A stretch of 64,000 nt of DNA, taken from the NCBI RefSeq assembly GCF_039982735.1, contig NZ_JBDWXV010000008.1, positions 124,001 to 188,000 on the forward strand, written 5' to 3'. Below the pieces are notes generated by a model. That model was not told the origin of the DNA, did no database searches, and saw nothing but the letters and a program-made list of their open reading frames with translations. The position numbers were made by a program, and so were the translations under genes. Source of the DNA: Saccharospirillum sp039982735. GTDB taxonomy: Bacteria > Pseudomonadota > Gammaproteobacteria > Pseudomonadales > Natronospirillaceae. This document shows, one piece after another, positions 9,633 to 18,142 of this stretch (the stretch's first letter is position 1; each line of letters begins with the position of its first letter).

Positions 9633-10721
9633 TCAGCGAATCTTCAACGTTGCCAAACCGATCAGCACCAGAATGACGGTGATGATCCAGAACCGAACAA
9701 TGACCCGGGGTTCGGGCCAGCCTTTTAATTCATAGTGGTGGTGCAGGGGTGCCATCCGAAAAATCCGCCGGCCGGTCAGCTTGTATGACGCGACCTGCAG
9801 AATCACCGATACCGTCTCGGCCACGAAAACACCGCCCATAATAAACAGCACCAACTCCTGCCGAACGATCACTGCCATCACACCCAGGCAGGCGCCTAGC
9901 GCCAGCGATCCCACATCCCCCATAAATACCTGGGCCGGATAAGTGTTGAACCACAAAAAACCGAGGCCGGCGCCGACCAGTGAGCCACATATGATGATCA
10001 GCTCACCCGCGCCCGGCACGTAGGGAATCTGCAGGTATTCTGAATACACCGTATTGCCGCCAACGTAAGCCAGCACGCCCAGAGCGCCACCGACCAGTAC
10101 CGTGGGCAGAATCGCCAGGCCGTCCAGGCCATCGGTCAGGTTGACCGCGTTGGACGTGCCGACAATGACGAAATAGGCCAGCACCACAAAAAAGCCACCC
10201 AGTACAATGGCGATGTTCTTGAAAAACGGCACATAAAGGGTGTTCGCCACAATGTAATCACCTGATGTCCAGAACAGCGCCAGCGCACCGCCCAGACCAA
10301 ACACCGACTGCCACAAATACTTCGAGCGGGCCGACAAACCGCGACTGTCACGCTTGACCACCTTGCGATAATCATCAACCCAGCCAATGGCGCCAAAACC
10401 GGCGGTCACCAGAATGGTGATCCAGATGTAACGATTACCCAGATCAGCCCACAGTAGCGTCGACACAACGATCGACACCAGAATCAGTGCGCCGCCCATA
10501 GTCGGGGTGCCAGCCTTGCTCAAATGACTCTGAGGTCCGTCGGTCCGAACCGACTGCCCAATCTGGTACTGACGCAGTGTCCGAATCAGCCAGGGGCCCA
10601 GAACCAGCGACACACCAAGCGCCGTCAGCACGCCAAAAATGGCTCTCAGTGTCAGGTACTGCAACACGCCGAAGCCGGAGTGGAGCTGAATGAGGTACTG
10701 TGTCAACCAAACAAACATCAA
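9633..10721 (-). CDS. mraY: MraY, phospho-MurNAc-pentapeptide translocase
   Basis: 362 residues (E. coli 360), ten predicted membrane spans. MraY transfers phospho-MurNAc-pentapeptide to undecaprenyl phosphate, making lipid I. The conserved aspartate-rich region DDYRK, the NLTDGLDGLA motif, the FMGDVGSLALG segment and the MAPLHHHYELKGWPE loop are all present. The start overlaps the murF stop by four bases. Confidence 0.97.
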   Translation of the reverse strand: MMFVWLTQYLIQLHSGFGVLQYLTLRAIFGVLTALGVSLVLGPWLIRTLRQYQIGQSVRTDGPQSHLSKAGTPTMGGALILVSIVVSTLLWADLGNRYIWITILVTAGFGAIGWVDDYRKVVKRDSRGLSARSKYLWQSVFGLGGALALFWTSGDYIVANTLYVPFFKNIAIVLGGFFVVLAYFVIVGTSNAVNLTDGLDGLAILPTVLVGGALGVLAYVGGNTVYSEYLQIPYVPGAGELIIICGSLVGAGLGFLWFNTYPAQVFMGDVGSLALGACLGVMAVIVRQELVLFIMGGVFVAETVSVILQVASYKLTGRRIFRMAPLHHHYELKGWPEPRVIVRFWIITVILVLIGLATLKIR

Positions 10722-12061
10722 GGTTTCCTTTTCAGGGTTTCTACGACCCGTTCCATACCTGCACTGCGCGATCCCTTGACCAGTACTGCGGTGGTTTCTG
10801 TCAATCTGGATGGCAATGCATCCAGCAATTGCTTCAACGTTTCAAATGACTGACCGCCAAAGGCGTTGGCGGTCACGGATGATTCAGTTCCCAGCGTCCA
10901 GAGCGACTGAATGCGGCCTCGCGCGTATACACCCAGCTCCTGGTGCAGAGCGTGGCTATCGTCGCCAAGCTCCGCCATATCGCCCAATATCAGCAAGGTA
11001 TCGCTGCTTTGCTCCGCCAATACATCGATGGCGGCTTTAACCGACGCCGGACTGGCGTTGTAGGCATCGTTGATCAGAATACCGCCATGCCCGGACACCA
11101 GCGGTTCCAGTCGGCCGGGCTCGGGCTGCATTTGTGACAACCCCTCGGCGATATCCAAAGGTGAAACCCCGGCCAGCCAGGCCGTTGCCGCAGCAGCGGC
11201 CGCGTTCAGCGCCATGTGCTTGCCCAGCATCGACCAGGAGACCGAAATATCACCATCGGGCAACGACAGGGTGAATTCACTGCCGGTGCCCGAAGCCTGG
11301 AAAGACAACAGGCATACATCTGCACGGCTGTGCTGCCCGAAACTGATCACTCGACGATCAACCGCCCGCTTCAGCCAGCCCTGATAACCCGGGTCGTCAT
11401 GATTAAGTACACAACCGCCATCGCGTTCGGTGCCTTCAAGAATCTCGCCTTTAGCCTGGCGAACCTGTTCCAGGCCACCAAAGCCGCTTGAATGGGCTTC
11501 AGACGCATTCAGCAGCAGACTGATGTGCGGACGGGAGAAGCGGGTCATCCATTCAATCTCTCCGATAGCACTGGCCCCCATTTCAAGCAACACGCGCTGA
11601 TGCTGATCACTCAACCTAAACCAGGTCTTCGGTACACCAATGTCGTTATTGAAATTGCCCTGTGTCGCCAGCAACCCGGGCTGCTGGTTAAAAATATGCT
11701 GTAACATTGACCGGGTAGAGGTCTTACCGGCGCTGCCGGTAATGGCCACCACCTGGCCTTCAAATGCGTTGCGCAGCAGCCCGGCCAAATACCCCAGCGC
11801 CAGCCGCGTGTCGTCCACCACTATTTGCGACACCGGGCAGTCAGCAACGGGGTTATGCACGACAATAGCCGCCGCCTGCTTGAAAATGGCGGTCGTCACA
11901 TAGTTGTGCCCGTCGAACAGGTCGCCCACCAATGCAACATAGACATCGCCTGGTGCAACGGTGCGACTATCGGTTGAGACCTCCCCGATAACCCGGTCTT
12001 CACCAATAAGCTGCCCCTGACAGGCAGAAGCCCACTGACTCAGTGTCGGACTACTCCACAT
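10718..12061 (-). CDS. murF: MurF, UDP-MurNAc-tripeptide--D-Ala-D-Ala ligase
   Basis: 447 residues from the ATG at 12061, preceded by AGGAGG with six-base spacing. An in-frame extension up to 12157 adds 32 atypical Arg-rich residues inside murE and is rejected as the start. MurF attaches the D-Ala-D-Ala made by DdlB, finishing the cytoplasmic pentapeptide. Motifs are the N-terminal STDSRTVAPGDVYVAL, the P-loop GSAGKTST at about 109-116, and INDAYNASPASVKAA in the C-terminal domain. It overlaps the murE end by 11 bases. Confidence 0.96.
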   Translation of the reverse strand: MWSSPTLSQWASACQGQLIGEDRVIGEVSTDSRTVAPGDVYVALVGDLFDGHNYVTTAIFKQAAAIVVHNPVADCPVSQIVVDDTRLALGYLAGLLRNAFEGQVVAITGSAGKTSTRSMLQHIFNQQPGLLATQGNFNNDIGVPKTWFRLSDQHQRVLLEMGASAIGEIEWMTRFSRPHISLLLNASEAHSSGFGGLEQVRQAKGEILEGTERDGGCVLNHDDPGYQGWLKRAVDRRVISFGQHSRADVCLLSFQASGTGSEFTLSLPDGDISVSWSMLGKHMALNAAAAAATAWLAGVSPLDIAEGLSQMQPEPGRLEPLVSGHGGILINDAYNASPASVKAAIDVLAEQSSDTLLILGDMAELGDDSHALHQELGVYARGRIQSLWTLGTESSVTANAFGGQSFETLKQLLDALPSRLTETTAVLVKGSRSAGMERVVETLKRKP

Positions 12062-13496
12062 GGTTAACCTCCTGCCAGGCCAACACCGTTTCCTGATCTG
12101 AAAACGGATGCCGTGTACCCATGATTTCCTGATAGGCCTCATGGCCTTTTCCTGCAATCAGCAACACATCACCTGCGCCGCAGCGCGCCAGCGTTTGCTC
12201 GATGGCGGACCGCCGGTCGGGGATTTCAGTCACACGATCCGGGTGGGTAAAGCCCGGCCGGATATCAGCCAGAATGGCTGCCGAGGCCTCACCACGAGGG
12301 TTATCGTCGGTGACCACCACAAAATCGGCTCCCTGCTCGGCTGCGGCGCCCATTTCGGGGCGCTTGCCGGGATCGCGGTCTCCGCCGCAGCCAAAAATCA
12401 CACCCAGTCGCCCGGATACATGGTCCCGGCAGGCCGACAGCGCCTTGCTGACGGCATCGGGCGTGTGGGCATAGTCAACGACCACGGTGAGGCCTGAGTC
12501 GAGCGTCAGTTTTTCCATACGACCCTTGACCGGGCGCAAGGTCGATAACACCCGCGCGGCGGTCGACAAGGGTACAGATTCAGACAGCAGCACCGAAAAA
12601 GCGGCCAGTGCATTGCTCAGGTTAAATTGCCCGAGAAGAGGAAGATTCAATTCAGTTTCGCCCCAGGGCGTTGCGATCACAGCATCGATGCCACCGGGAT
12701 GGCACTGGTGAGAAACCACGCGAACATCTGCCTCGGGCGCATGACCAAAGGTAATGACCCGCTCGGCCACAATGGTGTCCAGATGCTGCTGCACCCAGGC
12801 ATCGTCGAGGTTCACAATGGCATTCACCAGGCCCGGCCGCTGGAACAGAGTCCACTTGGCGTTGCCGTAGGCTTCCATGGTGCCGTGATAGTCCAGATGG
12901 TCACGGCTCAGATTGGTGAAGACCGCCGTCTTGTAACGCACACCGGCAACCCGTCCCTGAACCAGACCGTGGGACGACACTTCCATCGCACAGAAACGCC
13001 CACCCTGGTCGCGCTGGCGCGCCAGCTCACGGTGCAAGCGCACCACATCGGGCGTAGTGTTAATGGTTTCCTGCAAGGCACCCCACAAGCCCTGACCATT
13101 GGTGCCGATGATGCCGCAGCGCTTACCCAGGTAATCCAGCGACTGGGCAATGTACTGGCAGGTCGACGTCTTACCGTTGGTGCCGGTAATGCCGATCATT
13201 TGCAGGTGGTCACTCGGTGCCTGATAAAAATCGTGCGCCAGCTCACCCAACCGGGCTTTAAGATCGGAAACGACCACAACCGGCACGTCAGTGCCGGTGA
13301 CCGGGTGTTCAGCGATGACCGCAACCGCACCAGCCTTGACCGCCGCGTCTATATAATCATGACCATCAACGGCCGCCCCTTTCAGTGCAATGAACACATC
13401 CTTGCGGCCCACTTCACGGCTGTCGAGCGTCAGATCGCGCACGGCCAGTCCAGACAGCTCAGGAATACCAGGCAAACCATTATGCAGAGGCATCAT
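12051..13496 (-). CDS. murE: MurE, UDP-MurNAc-L-Ala-D-Glu--meso-diaminopimelate ligase
   Basis: 481 residues. MurE adds the third residue of the stem peptide. The P-loop GTNGKTST is at 105-112, a lysine in the NAKWTLF segment (about 214) corresponds to the carbamylated lysine of Mur ligases, and DNPR at 398-401 is the signature that selects meso-diaminopimelate rather than lysine, as expected for a Gram-negative. It overlaps ftsI by four bases and murF by eleven. Confidence 0.97.
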   Translation of the reverse strand: MMPLHNGLPGIPELSGLAVRDLTLDSREVGRKDVFIALKGAAVDGHDYIDAAVKAGAVAVIAEHPVTGTDVPVVVVSDLKARLGELAHDFYQAPSDHLQMIGITGTNGKTSTCQYIAQSLDYLGKRCGIIGTNGQGLWGALQETINTTPDVVRLHRELARQRDQGGRFCAMEVSSHGLVQGRVAGVRYKTAVFTNLSRDHLDYHGTMEAYGNAKWTLFQRPGLVNAIVNLDDAWVQQHLDTIVAERVITFGHAPEADVRVVSHQCHPGGIDAVIATPWGETELNLPLLGQFNLSNALAAFSVLLSESVPLSTAARVLSTLRPVKGRMEKLTLDSGLTVVVDYAHTPDAVSKALSACRDHVSGRLGVIFGCGGDRDPGKRPEMGAAAEQGADFVVVTDDNPRGEASAAILADIRPGFTHPDRVTEIPDRRSAIEQTLARCGAGDVLLIAGKGHEAYQEIMGTRHPFSDQETVLAWQEVNHVE

Positions 13497-15160
13497 TGAT
13501 CACCCTCCATGCGTGCCTGGGGTGGAATCAGATCCGGCTCGACGCCCAGTAAAGGCAGTGCCTGCCGCATAATGCCGTTAAATACCGGAGCAGCCACCCG
13601 ACCACCATAATAAGCATCGGAAGGGGGTTCGTTGATCACCACCACGGTGACCACCTCGGGATTTTGAGCTGGCGCCACTCCAACAAAAGTCGACATATAG
13701 CGATCGTCAAAATAGCCTTCACCGCCCACCTTGTGCACGGTACCTGTCTTGCCTGCCACACTGAACCAGTCGAGCGTGGCGGAGGTGCCGGTACCGCCCG
13801 GTTGCACCACGGTTTCCATCATCGCCAGGACCTGACTGGAGATTTCGCCGGAGATAACCTGAGGGCCCGTCTCAATGGGCGCATCCATCAAAATGCGAGC
13901 GTTGACCTTGTGTCCGCCATTGGCCAGGGTCGAATAAGCTTGGGCCAATTGCAGTGGCGTGACCGCAATCCCATAGCCATAGGCCATGGACGCTTGCTCG
14001 ACCGGCCGCCACTCCACCTGATTCGGCAAGCGGCCAACCGCTTCACCGGGGTAGCCAATGCCCGTACTCTGACCCAGACCCAGCGAGTAGAGCATGTTCC
14101 AGATATCCTGCCCTTCGAGCGCCAGCGCTACCTTGGCCATGCCAATATTGCTCGATTTGGTAATAATGCCGGTCAGATCCAGTTCACCGTAATTGCGAAA
14201 ATCGCGAATGGTGTAGCTGCCCAGCCTCATATAGCCAGGACTGGTATCAATAACGGTGTCGGGCCGGAACTGGCCACTTTGCAGCGCAACCGCCATGGTA
14301 ATGGGCTTCATCACCGAACCCGGCTCAAACTGATCGGTCATCGCCCGGTTACGCATGGCGGCAGGCGTCATGCTGGCCCGATTATTGGGGTTAAAGCCAG
14401 GCTGGTTCACCATAGCCAGCACATCACCGGTATGCACATCCATCATGACTACCGACCCGCCGGTTGCGCCCATCTGCGTCACGGCTTTCTTCAGCTCCCG
14501 GTAGGCCAGATACTGCAACCTCAGATCCAGAGTCAGACTCAGATCCCGACCGGCCTTGGGGGCTTCCAGCTCGCCAACATCACGCACCGACCGGCCAATC
14601 AGATCGCGAATCACTTCTTTCTTGCCAGCACGTGACTGCAGTTGCCGGTCGTAAGCCAGTTCAATACCTTCCTGACCACGGTCGTCAATATCCGTTATCC
14701 CAACGATATGACTGGCCACTTCACCCGCTGGGTAATACCGCTTGTATTCGGTCAGCCCATAAACACCGGGAATGCTCAGCGCCAGAATTTCTTCCGCGTC
14801 AGAAGGCGCCAGGTGCCGGGTTACGTACATGAACGCGCGGTGTTGCTGGCGGCGCGCCGCCAGCGTGCGCTCACTCACCCCTGATGCCGCCGCGAGACGG
14901 CTGATATCGGACTCGCCAAGCTCGCGAGGGTCTGCCCAGACAGAAACCACGGGCGTGCTGACCGCGACCGGCTCACCATGGCGATCGGTCAACATACCGC
15001 GGGGCGCGTTAATCACTTCCGCACGCTGCCAGCGCGAGGTACCCTGGTCGATCAGAAACTCCTTCTCAAGTACCTGCAAACTGAGCACGCGCCAAACCAC
15101 GACCGCCAGCAGAGCCAGCAGCACGATTTGAACAAAATGAAAGCGCCAGTTTGCCAACAT
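13493..15160 (-). CDS. ftsI: FtsI (PBP3), septal peptidoglycan transpeptidase
   Basis: 555 residues. A short cytoplasmic tail and one membrane span (about 9-27) precede a non-catalytic pedestal and a penicillin-binding transpeptidase domain. The active-site motifs are SVMK with the nucleophile Ser at 282, SSN at 336-338 and KTGT at 471-474. FtsI cross-links septal peptidoglycan with FtsW. The start lies 33 bases after ftsL. Confidence 0.97.
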   Translation of the reverse strand: MLANWRFHFVQIVLLALLAVVVWRVLSLQVLEKEFLIDQGTSRWQRAEVINAPRGMLTDRHGEPVAVSTPVVSVWADPRELGESDISRLAAASGVSERTLAARRQQHRAFMYVTRHLAPSDAEEILALSIPGVYGLTEYKRYYPAGEVASHIVGITDIDDRGQEGIELAYDRQLQSRAGKKEVIRDLIGRSVRDVGELEAPKAGRDLSLTLDLRLQYLAYRELKKAVTQMGATGGSVVMMDVHTGDVLAMVNQPGFNPNNRASMTPAAMRNRAMTDQFEPGSVMKPITMAVALQSGQFRPDTVIDTSPGYMRLGSYTIRDFRNYGELDLTGIITKSSNIGMAKVALALEGQDIWNMLYSLGLGQSTGIGYPGEAVGRLPNQVEWRPVEQASMAYGYGIAVTPLQLAQAYSTLANGGHKVNARILMDAPIETGPQVISGEISSQVLAMMETVVQPGGTGTSATLDWFSVAGKTGTVHKVGGEGYFDDRYMSTFVGVAPAQNPEVVTVVVINEPPSDAYYGGRVAAPVFNGIMRQALPLLGVEPDLIPPQARMEGDQ

Positions 15161-15193
15161 GTTTTTTCTGGTTTCCCTTTTAAGTGACTTAAC

Positions 15194-15490
15194 TCAATCT
15201 GTTTGTATTTGCCGTTCGTTTCGGTTCAACCAACGCATCTGCTCTGGCTCAGGTTCCGACATACCCAACTCTTCGCGTACCAGACGCTCGACCCGGGCAG
15301 GAGACGAAAAAGCGCTCTCTTCCAGCAGCAAGCGCCCCCACTCTTCTTCCAGGCGCTGCCCTTCCAGTCTCAACGACTCCAACTGGGCAAACTGCACTCG
15401 GGTCTGGTAGGTCACCTGAATGACCCCGAAGGCGGACACCAGTACCGCAACCAGCAACCCCAGCGTCAGCAATCGGGCTGGCCAGGACAT
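15194..15490 (-). CDS. ftsL: FtsL, small bitopic divisome protein
   Basis: 98 residues from the ATG at 15490, which has GGAGG seven bases upstream; the open frame extends further up into rsmH but that part is not coding. A short cytoplasmic stretch, a hydrophobic span at about 6-25 and a heptad-like periplasmic coiled coil (about 27-60) fit FtsL, which forms the FtsQLB complex. Primary sequence conservation of FtsL is low, so position between rsmH and ftsI carries weight. Confidence 0.92.
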   Translation of the reverse strand: MSWPARLLTLGLLVAVLVSAFGVIQVTYQTRVQFAQLESLRLEGQRLEEEWGRLLLEESAFSSPARVERLVREELGMSEPEPEQMRWLNRNERQIQTD

Positions 15491-15503
15491 CACCAGACCT
15501 CCA

Positions 15504-16445
15504 TCACAACTTCTCAGCAACCCTGAGGGTTGCACTGCGCGATCGAATATTGCCCTGCACTTCAGCCGCACTGGCCTTGATCGGTTTACCCACCTTTTTC
15601 ATGGTGCGCGGAATCTCTGCCTCAAGCACCGGCAAACCCGGCGGTAATTCAGGGCCCTGCTCCTGCTCACGAATAAACTGCTTAACCAGCCGGTCTTCCA
15701 GGCTGTGAAAGGTAATGACCGCGAGCCGGCCACCGGGGGCCAGCAATTCAACGCAGTCGGCCAGCAGCGTTTCCAGATCAGCCAGCTCTGCGTTGATGTG
15801 AATGCGGATTGCCTGAAAACTGCGCGTTGCCGGGTGCTTGTGACGCTCCCAGGCCGGGTGCGCCTTCGACACGATGTCCGCCAACTGCAAGGTTGTGGTA
15901 ATGGGTACCTCACCGCGCGCGCGCACTATGGCGCGGGCAATCCGGCGGCTGTAACGCTCATCGCCGTAGCGAAACAGTACATTGGCCAGATCTGTCTCGC
16001 CGACATGCGCAATCCACTGCGCTGCACTGACGCCCGAGGTCGGATCCATGCGCATATCCAAAGGGCCATCCGCGCGAAAACTGAACCCCCTGCTGGCATC
16101 GTCCAACTGCGGCGAAGACACTCCCAGGTCCAGCAAGATGCCATTGACCCGGCCGGCCAGATCGCGCTGCTGCAACTGAGATTTCAAATCGGCGAAGCTG
16201 GCGTGGCAGACGCTTACCCGGGAATCCTGCTCAGCCAGCTCATTAGCCGTCGCTATCGCCAGCGGGTCCTTATCAACCACGACCAACTGGCCCGCAGGCG
16301 CCAATTGCTCTAACAACAAACGGCTGTGACCGCCCCGCCCGAAGGTACCGTCGACGTAGACGCCATCCGCCACCTGCAATGCCGCCACGGTCTCGTGCAG
16401 CAAAACGGTTTCATGACTGAACGCCTGGTCCGGTGTTGGGGTCAC
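15504..16445 (-). CDS. rsmH: RsmH (MraW), 16S rRNA m4C1402 methyltransferase
   Basis: 313 residues. This SAM-dependent enzyme N4-methylates C1402 of 16S rRNA in the P site. The SAM-binding motif DGTFGRGGHSRLLL spans about 32-45; LLDLGVSSPQLDDASRGFSF and FHSLEDRLVKQF are characteristic. It overlaps mraZ by four bases and is followed by a 13-base gap to ftsL, which contains the ftsL ribosome binding site. Confidence 0.97.
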   Translation of the reverse strand: MTPTPDQAFSHETVLLHETVAALQVADGVYVDGTFGRGGHSRLLLEQLAPAGQLVVVDKDPLAIATANELAEQDSRVSVCHASFADLKSQLQQRDLAGRVNGILLDLGVSSPQLDDASRGFSFRADGPLDMRMDPTSGVSAAQWIAHVGETDLANVLFRYGDERYSRRIARAIVRARGEVPITTTLQLADIVSKAHPAWERHKHPATRSFQAIRIHINAELADLETLLADCVELLAPGGRLAVITFHSLEDRLVKQFIREQEQGPELPPGLPVLEAEIPRTMKKVGKPIKASAAEVQGNIRSRSATLRVAEKL

Positions 16446-16897
16446 AGTGAAATTTGCTCCAGTTCTTCAGTTAAGGTGTCTTCATCGCCAGCTTCATCCA
16501 GGTAGGCATCGCGCGTGCGCTCCCACAGTTCTTCCGACCACAATTCAAATTTGTTGCCCTGACCCAGCAGGACGACTTTTTTATCCAGGCTGGCATAATC
16601 GCGCAGCGGCGGCGGAATCAGCACCCGGCCGGAACCGTCCATCTCCACATCCGTCGCATGACCGACCAGCAACCGCTGAATACGGCGGGCCGCTTTGTTG
16701 AAGCTGGACAGTGCAGTGATTTTTTCCTGAATGACTTCCCACTCATCCAGCGGGTAGATCAGCAGACAGCGGGCTTCAGTATCAATGGTGACCACTAGCT
16801 GGCCTTCGGCCAGCGCCTGTAACACCGAGCGGTAACGACTAGGCACGGCGAGGCGACCCTTGGCATCCAATGCCAGGGTGTGCACTCCTCGGAGCAT
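16442..16897 (-). CDS. mraZ: MraZ, AbrB-fold regulator of the dcw cluster
   Basis: 151 residues from the ATG at 16897, chosen because MLRGVHTLALDAKGRLAVPSRYR aligns with the usual start MFRGA...LDAKGRLAVPSRYR of the family; an upstream in-frame ATG at 16921 would add eight residues and neither has a strong Shine-Dalgarno. MraZ has two AbrB-like DNA-binding halves (DAKGRL near the N-terminus and DGSGRVLIPP in the second half) and represses its own operon in E. coli by binding direct repeats at the promoter, which are present here at 17024-17048. Confidence 0.95.
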   Translation of the reverse strand: MLRGVHTLALDAKGRLAVPSRYRSVLQALAEGQLVVTIDTEARCLLIYPLDEWEVIQEKITALSSFNKAARRIQRLLVGHATDVEMDGSGRVLIPPPLRDYASLDKKVVLLGQGNKFELWSEELWERTRDAYLDEAGDEDTLTEELEQISL

Positions 16898-17023
16898 GAT
16901 TGTGTCGGTCGCTCGTGCCATGGTGGTCGTAATCCGTTGTATTGGTCTGACTTCCTGTTGGGTTGTGCCGGATGCGTGCCCGGATGCCTAACGGCCAATT
17001 CCGGTCAATCCCTGCCCTTCAAA

Positions 17024-17048
17024 CCCACTTTTTGCCACTTTTCTCCAC
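17024..17048 (-). promoter_or_regulatory. MraZ box: three GTGG repeats at 10-base spacing
   Basis: On the minus strand three units GTGGAGAAAA, GTGGCAAAAA and GTGGG follow each other with exact 10-base periodicity (CCAC on the plus strand at 17025, 17035 and 17045). The pattern resembles the TGGG-type repeats with five-base spacers bound by MraZ in E. coli. They cover about +2 to +26 relative to the start predicted from the adjacent promoter, a position suited to repression. Repeats seen directly; function inferred. Confidence 0.75.
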
Positions 17049-17056
17049 ATAACGAC

Positions 17057-17085
17057 ACTATAGGAGCCACGCGACCCACAAGCAA
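17057..17085 (-). promoter_or_regulatory. Sigma70 promoter of the mraZ/dcw operon
   Basis: Minus-strand TTGCTT (17080-17085) and TATAGT (17057-17062) are separated by 17 bases, a near-consensus sigma70 promoter. Transcription would begin near 17050, leaving a leader of about 150 bases before mraZ with the MraZ repeats at its 5' end. Confidence 0.75.
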
Positions 17086-17089
17086 GTGG

Positions 17090-17507
17090 TCACTAGCCGG
17101 GGAGCTTCAGAAAAAACCACTAAAAACAGCAAGTTAGGAAATAGCGCACAAACTCGCACCTCAAAGTTAGCGACCACTAACACACCAAACCCAAGCAAAC
17201 AGACCAACTTGGCCGCTCAAGTTAAAGTGACACATTAAGTTAAAGAATATTTTGGAATATAAAACCAATTAATAAGTCGACCAGGGAATTAGAGAAGCAG
17301 AACACCGGTCAGATGTGAAACGGCGCACAGCCGCATCGTTACGGGCTTTGCGGTTTGCTGACAATGGACAAAAGGGAAGTGGAGAACCAACTCACTCAAT
17401 TTAAAAAATACGCCAATAAAAGCTGAGGTAAGAATTTTTTTCTGGAAGACGCTTGCATTGGGGTTTAAACGAATTAATGGAGATCTATTCAAAACGACGC
17501 CAAGCAA
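17090..17507. other. AT-rich intergenic spacer, no gene recognised
   Basis: About 420 bases between the mraZ promoter and repeat copy A. It is visibly richer in A and T than its surroundings, with several short A and T tracts. A 72-codon open frame on the minus strand (17289-17507) starts with TTG and has no recognisable domain, so I do not call it. No tRNA or terminator was identified. Confidence 0.6.
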
Positions 17508-17691
17508 GTGCAGGCTGCCGGGTTAACCTGTTCGTGGGAGTCCGCAGCAAGGACTAAAACGCCAGGAGCGTTTTAGCACGAGCGCAGCGAGCCCGGAGGG
17601 TGAATCCCATGGAGGGGATTCATATTCTGCGGCCTAGGATCCATGGATGGATTTACGCCGACTCCGAACAGGTTAACCCGGTAGCCTGCAC
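17508..17691 (-). repeat. Palindromic intergenic element, copy A (long form)
   Basis: Outer arms at 17508-17534 and 17665-17691 are inverted repeats matching at 26 of 27 positions (GTGCAGGCTGCCGGGTTAAC... and complement). Inside lie a perfect hairpin CTAAAACGC/GCGTTTTAG, a second hairpin GAATCCC/GGGATTC, and, in minus orientation, the core GTCGGCGTAAATCC...CCATGG shared with the other copies. Positions 17551-17625 are the 75-base module also found in copy C at 73 of 75 positions. It lies just beyond the 3' end of rnpB. Confidence 0.85.
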
Positions 17692-17693
17692 GG

Positions 17694-17709
17694 CCCCGAT
17701 GATTCGGGG
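17694..17709 (-). terminator. Short GC hairpin downstream of rnpB
   Basis: CCCCGA and TCGGGG separated by TGAT form a six-base stem about 20 bases past the 3' end of RNase P RNA. No T-run follows, so it is a weak candidate for a terminator or for a 3' processing boundary. Confidence 0.35.
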
Positions 17710-17730
17710 GCATACCAAGGAGGATAAAAG

Positions 17731-18078
17731 AGTGCGAGTCAGCCGATAAGCCGGGTTCTGTCGTGGACAGTCATTCGTCTAGCCCTGCAGTCACCCGCAG
17801 GGTCAAGCAGCCTACCCGGTCCCGACGCGGGCCGCGCCTTAGTGGGACCCTATTTGGCCTTGCTCCAGGTGGGGTTTACCATCGCCAGCTCTGTTACCAG
17901 ACCTGCGGTGCGCTCTTACCGCACCTTTTCACCCTTACCGCTCGCAAGCGAACGGCGGTTTCCTTTCTGCTGCACTTTCCGTCGGCTTTCGCCGCCCAGA
18001 CGTTATCTGGCACCCTGCCCTGTGGAGCCCGGACTTTCCTCTCCTTCTTTCGAAGCAGCGACTGCCTGGCCAACTCGC
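17731..18078 (-). ncRNA. rnpB: RNase P RNA, bacterial type A
   Basis: The minus strand matches the E. coli RNase P RNA core in order: GAGGAAAGTCCGGGCTCCA near the 5' end, AGGGCAGGGTGCCAG, GGTAAGGGTGAAA, GCGGTAAGAGCGCACCG, GGAGCAAGGCCAAATAGG, GGGTAGGCTGCTTGA, and GAATGACTGTCCACGACAGA near the 3' end. The 5' GCGAG pairs with 3' CTCGC to close helix P1, which sets the approximate ends. This ribozyme trims the 5' leader of pre-tRNAs with RnpA. Its place beside the dcw cluster and rsmI is usual for Pseudomonas-like genomes. Exact ends are uncertain by a few bases. Confidence 0.97.
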
Positions 18079-18085
18079 GGGGCGC

Positions 18086-18113
18086 ACAATACGGGAAACC
18101 CGACGAATCGCAA
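18086..18113 (-). promoter_or_regulatory. Promoter of rnpB
   Basis: Minus-strand TTGCGA (18108-18113) and TATTGT (18086-18091) are 16 bases apart, with the inferred RNA start eight bases beyond the -10. The G+C-rich discriminator GCGCCCC fits a stable-RNA promoter. Confidence 0.7.
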
Positions 18114-18142
18114 GTGTTTTTCTGTCGCTGAGACCCTGAACT

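Noticed and set aside
12062..12157. 32-codon N-terminal extension of murF
   Set aside because: It lies in another frame of murE, is Arg/Trp-rich and is bypassed by an ATG with AGGAGG six bases upstream.
17289..17507. 72-codon frame in the AT-rich spacer
   Set aside because: TTG start, no Shine-Dalgarno, no family resemblance.
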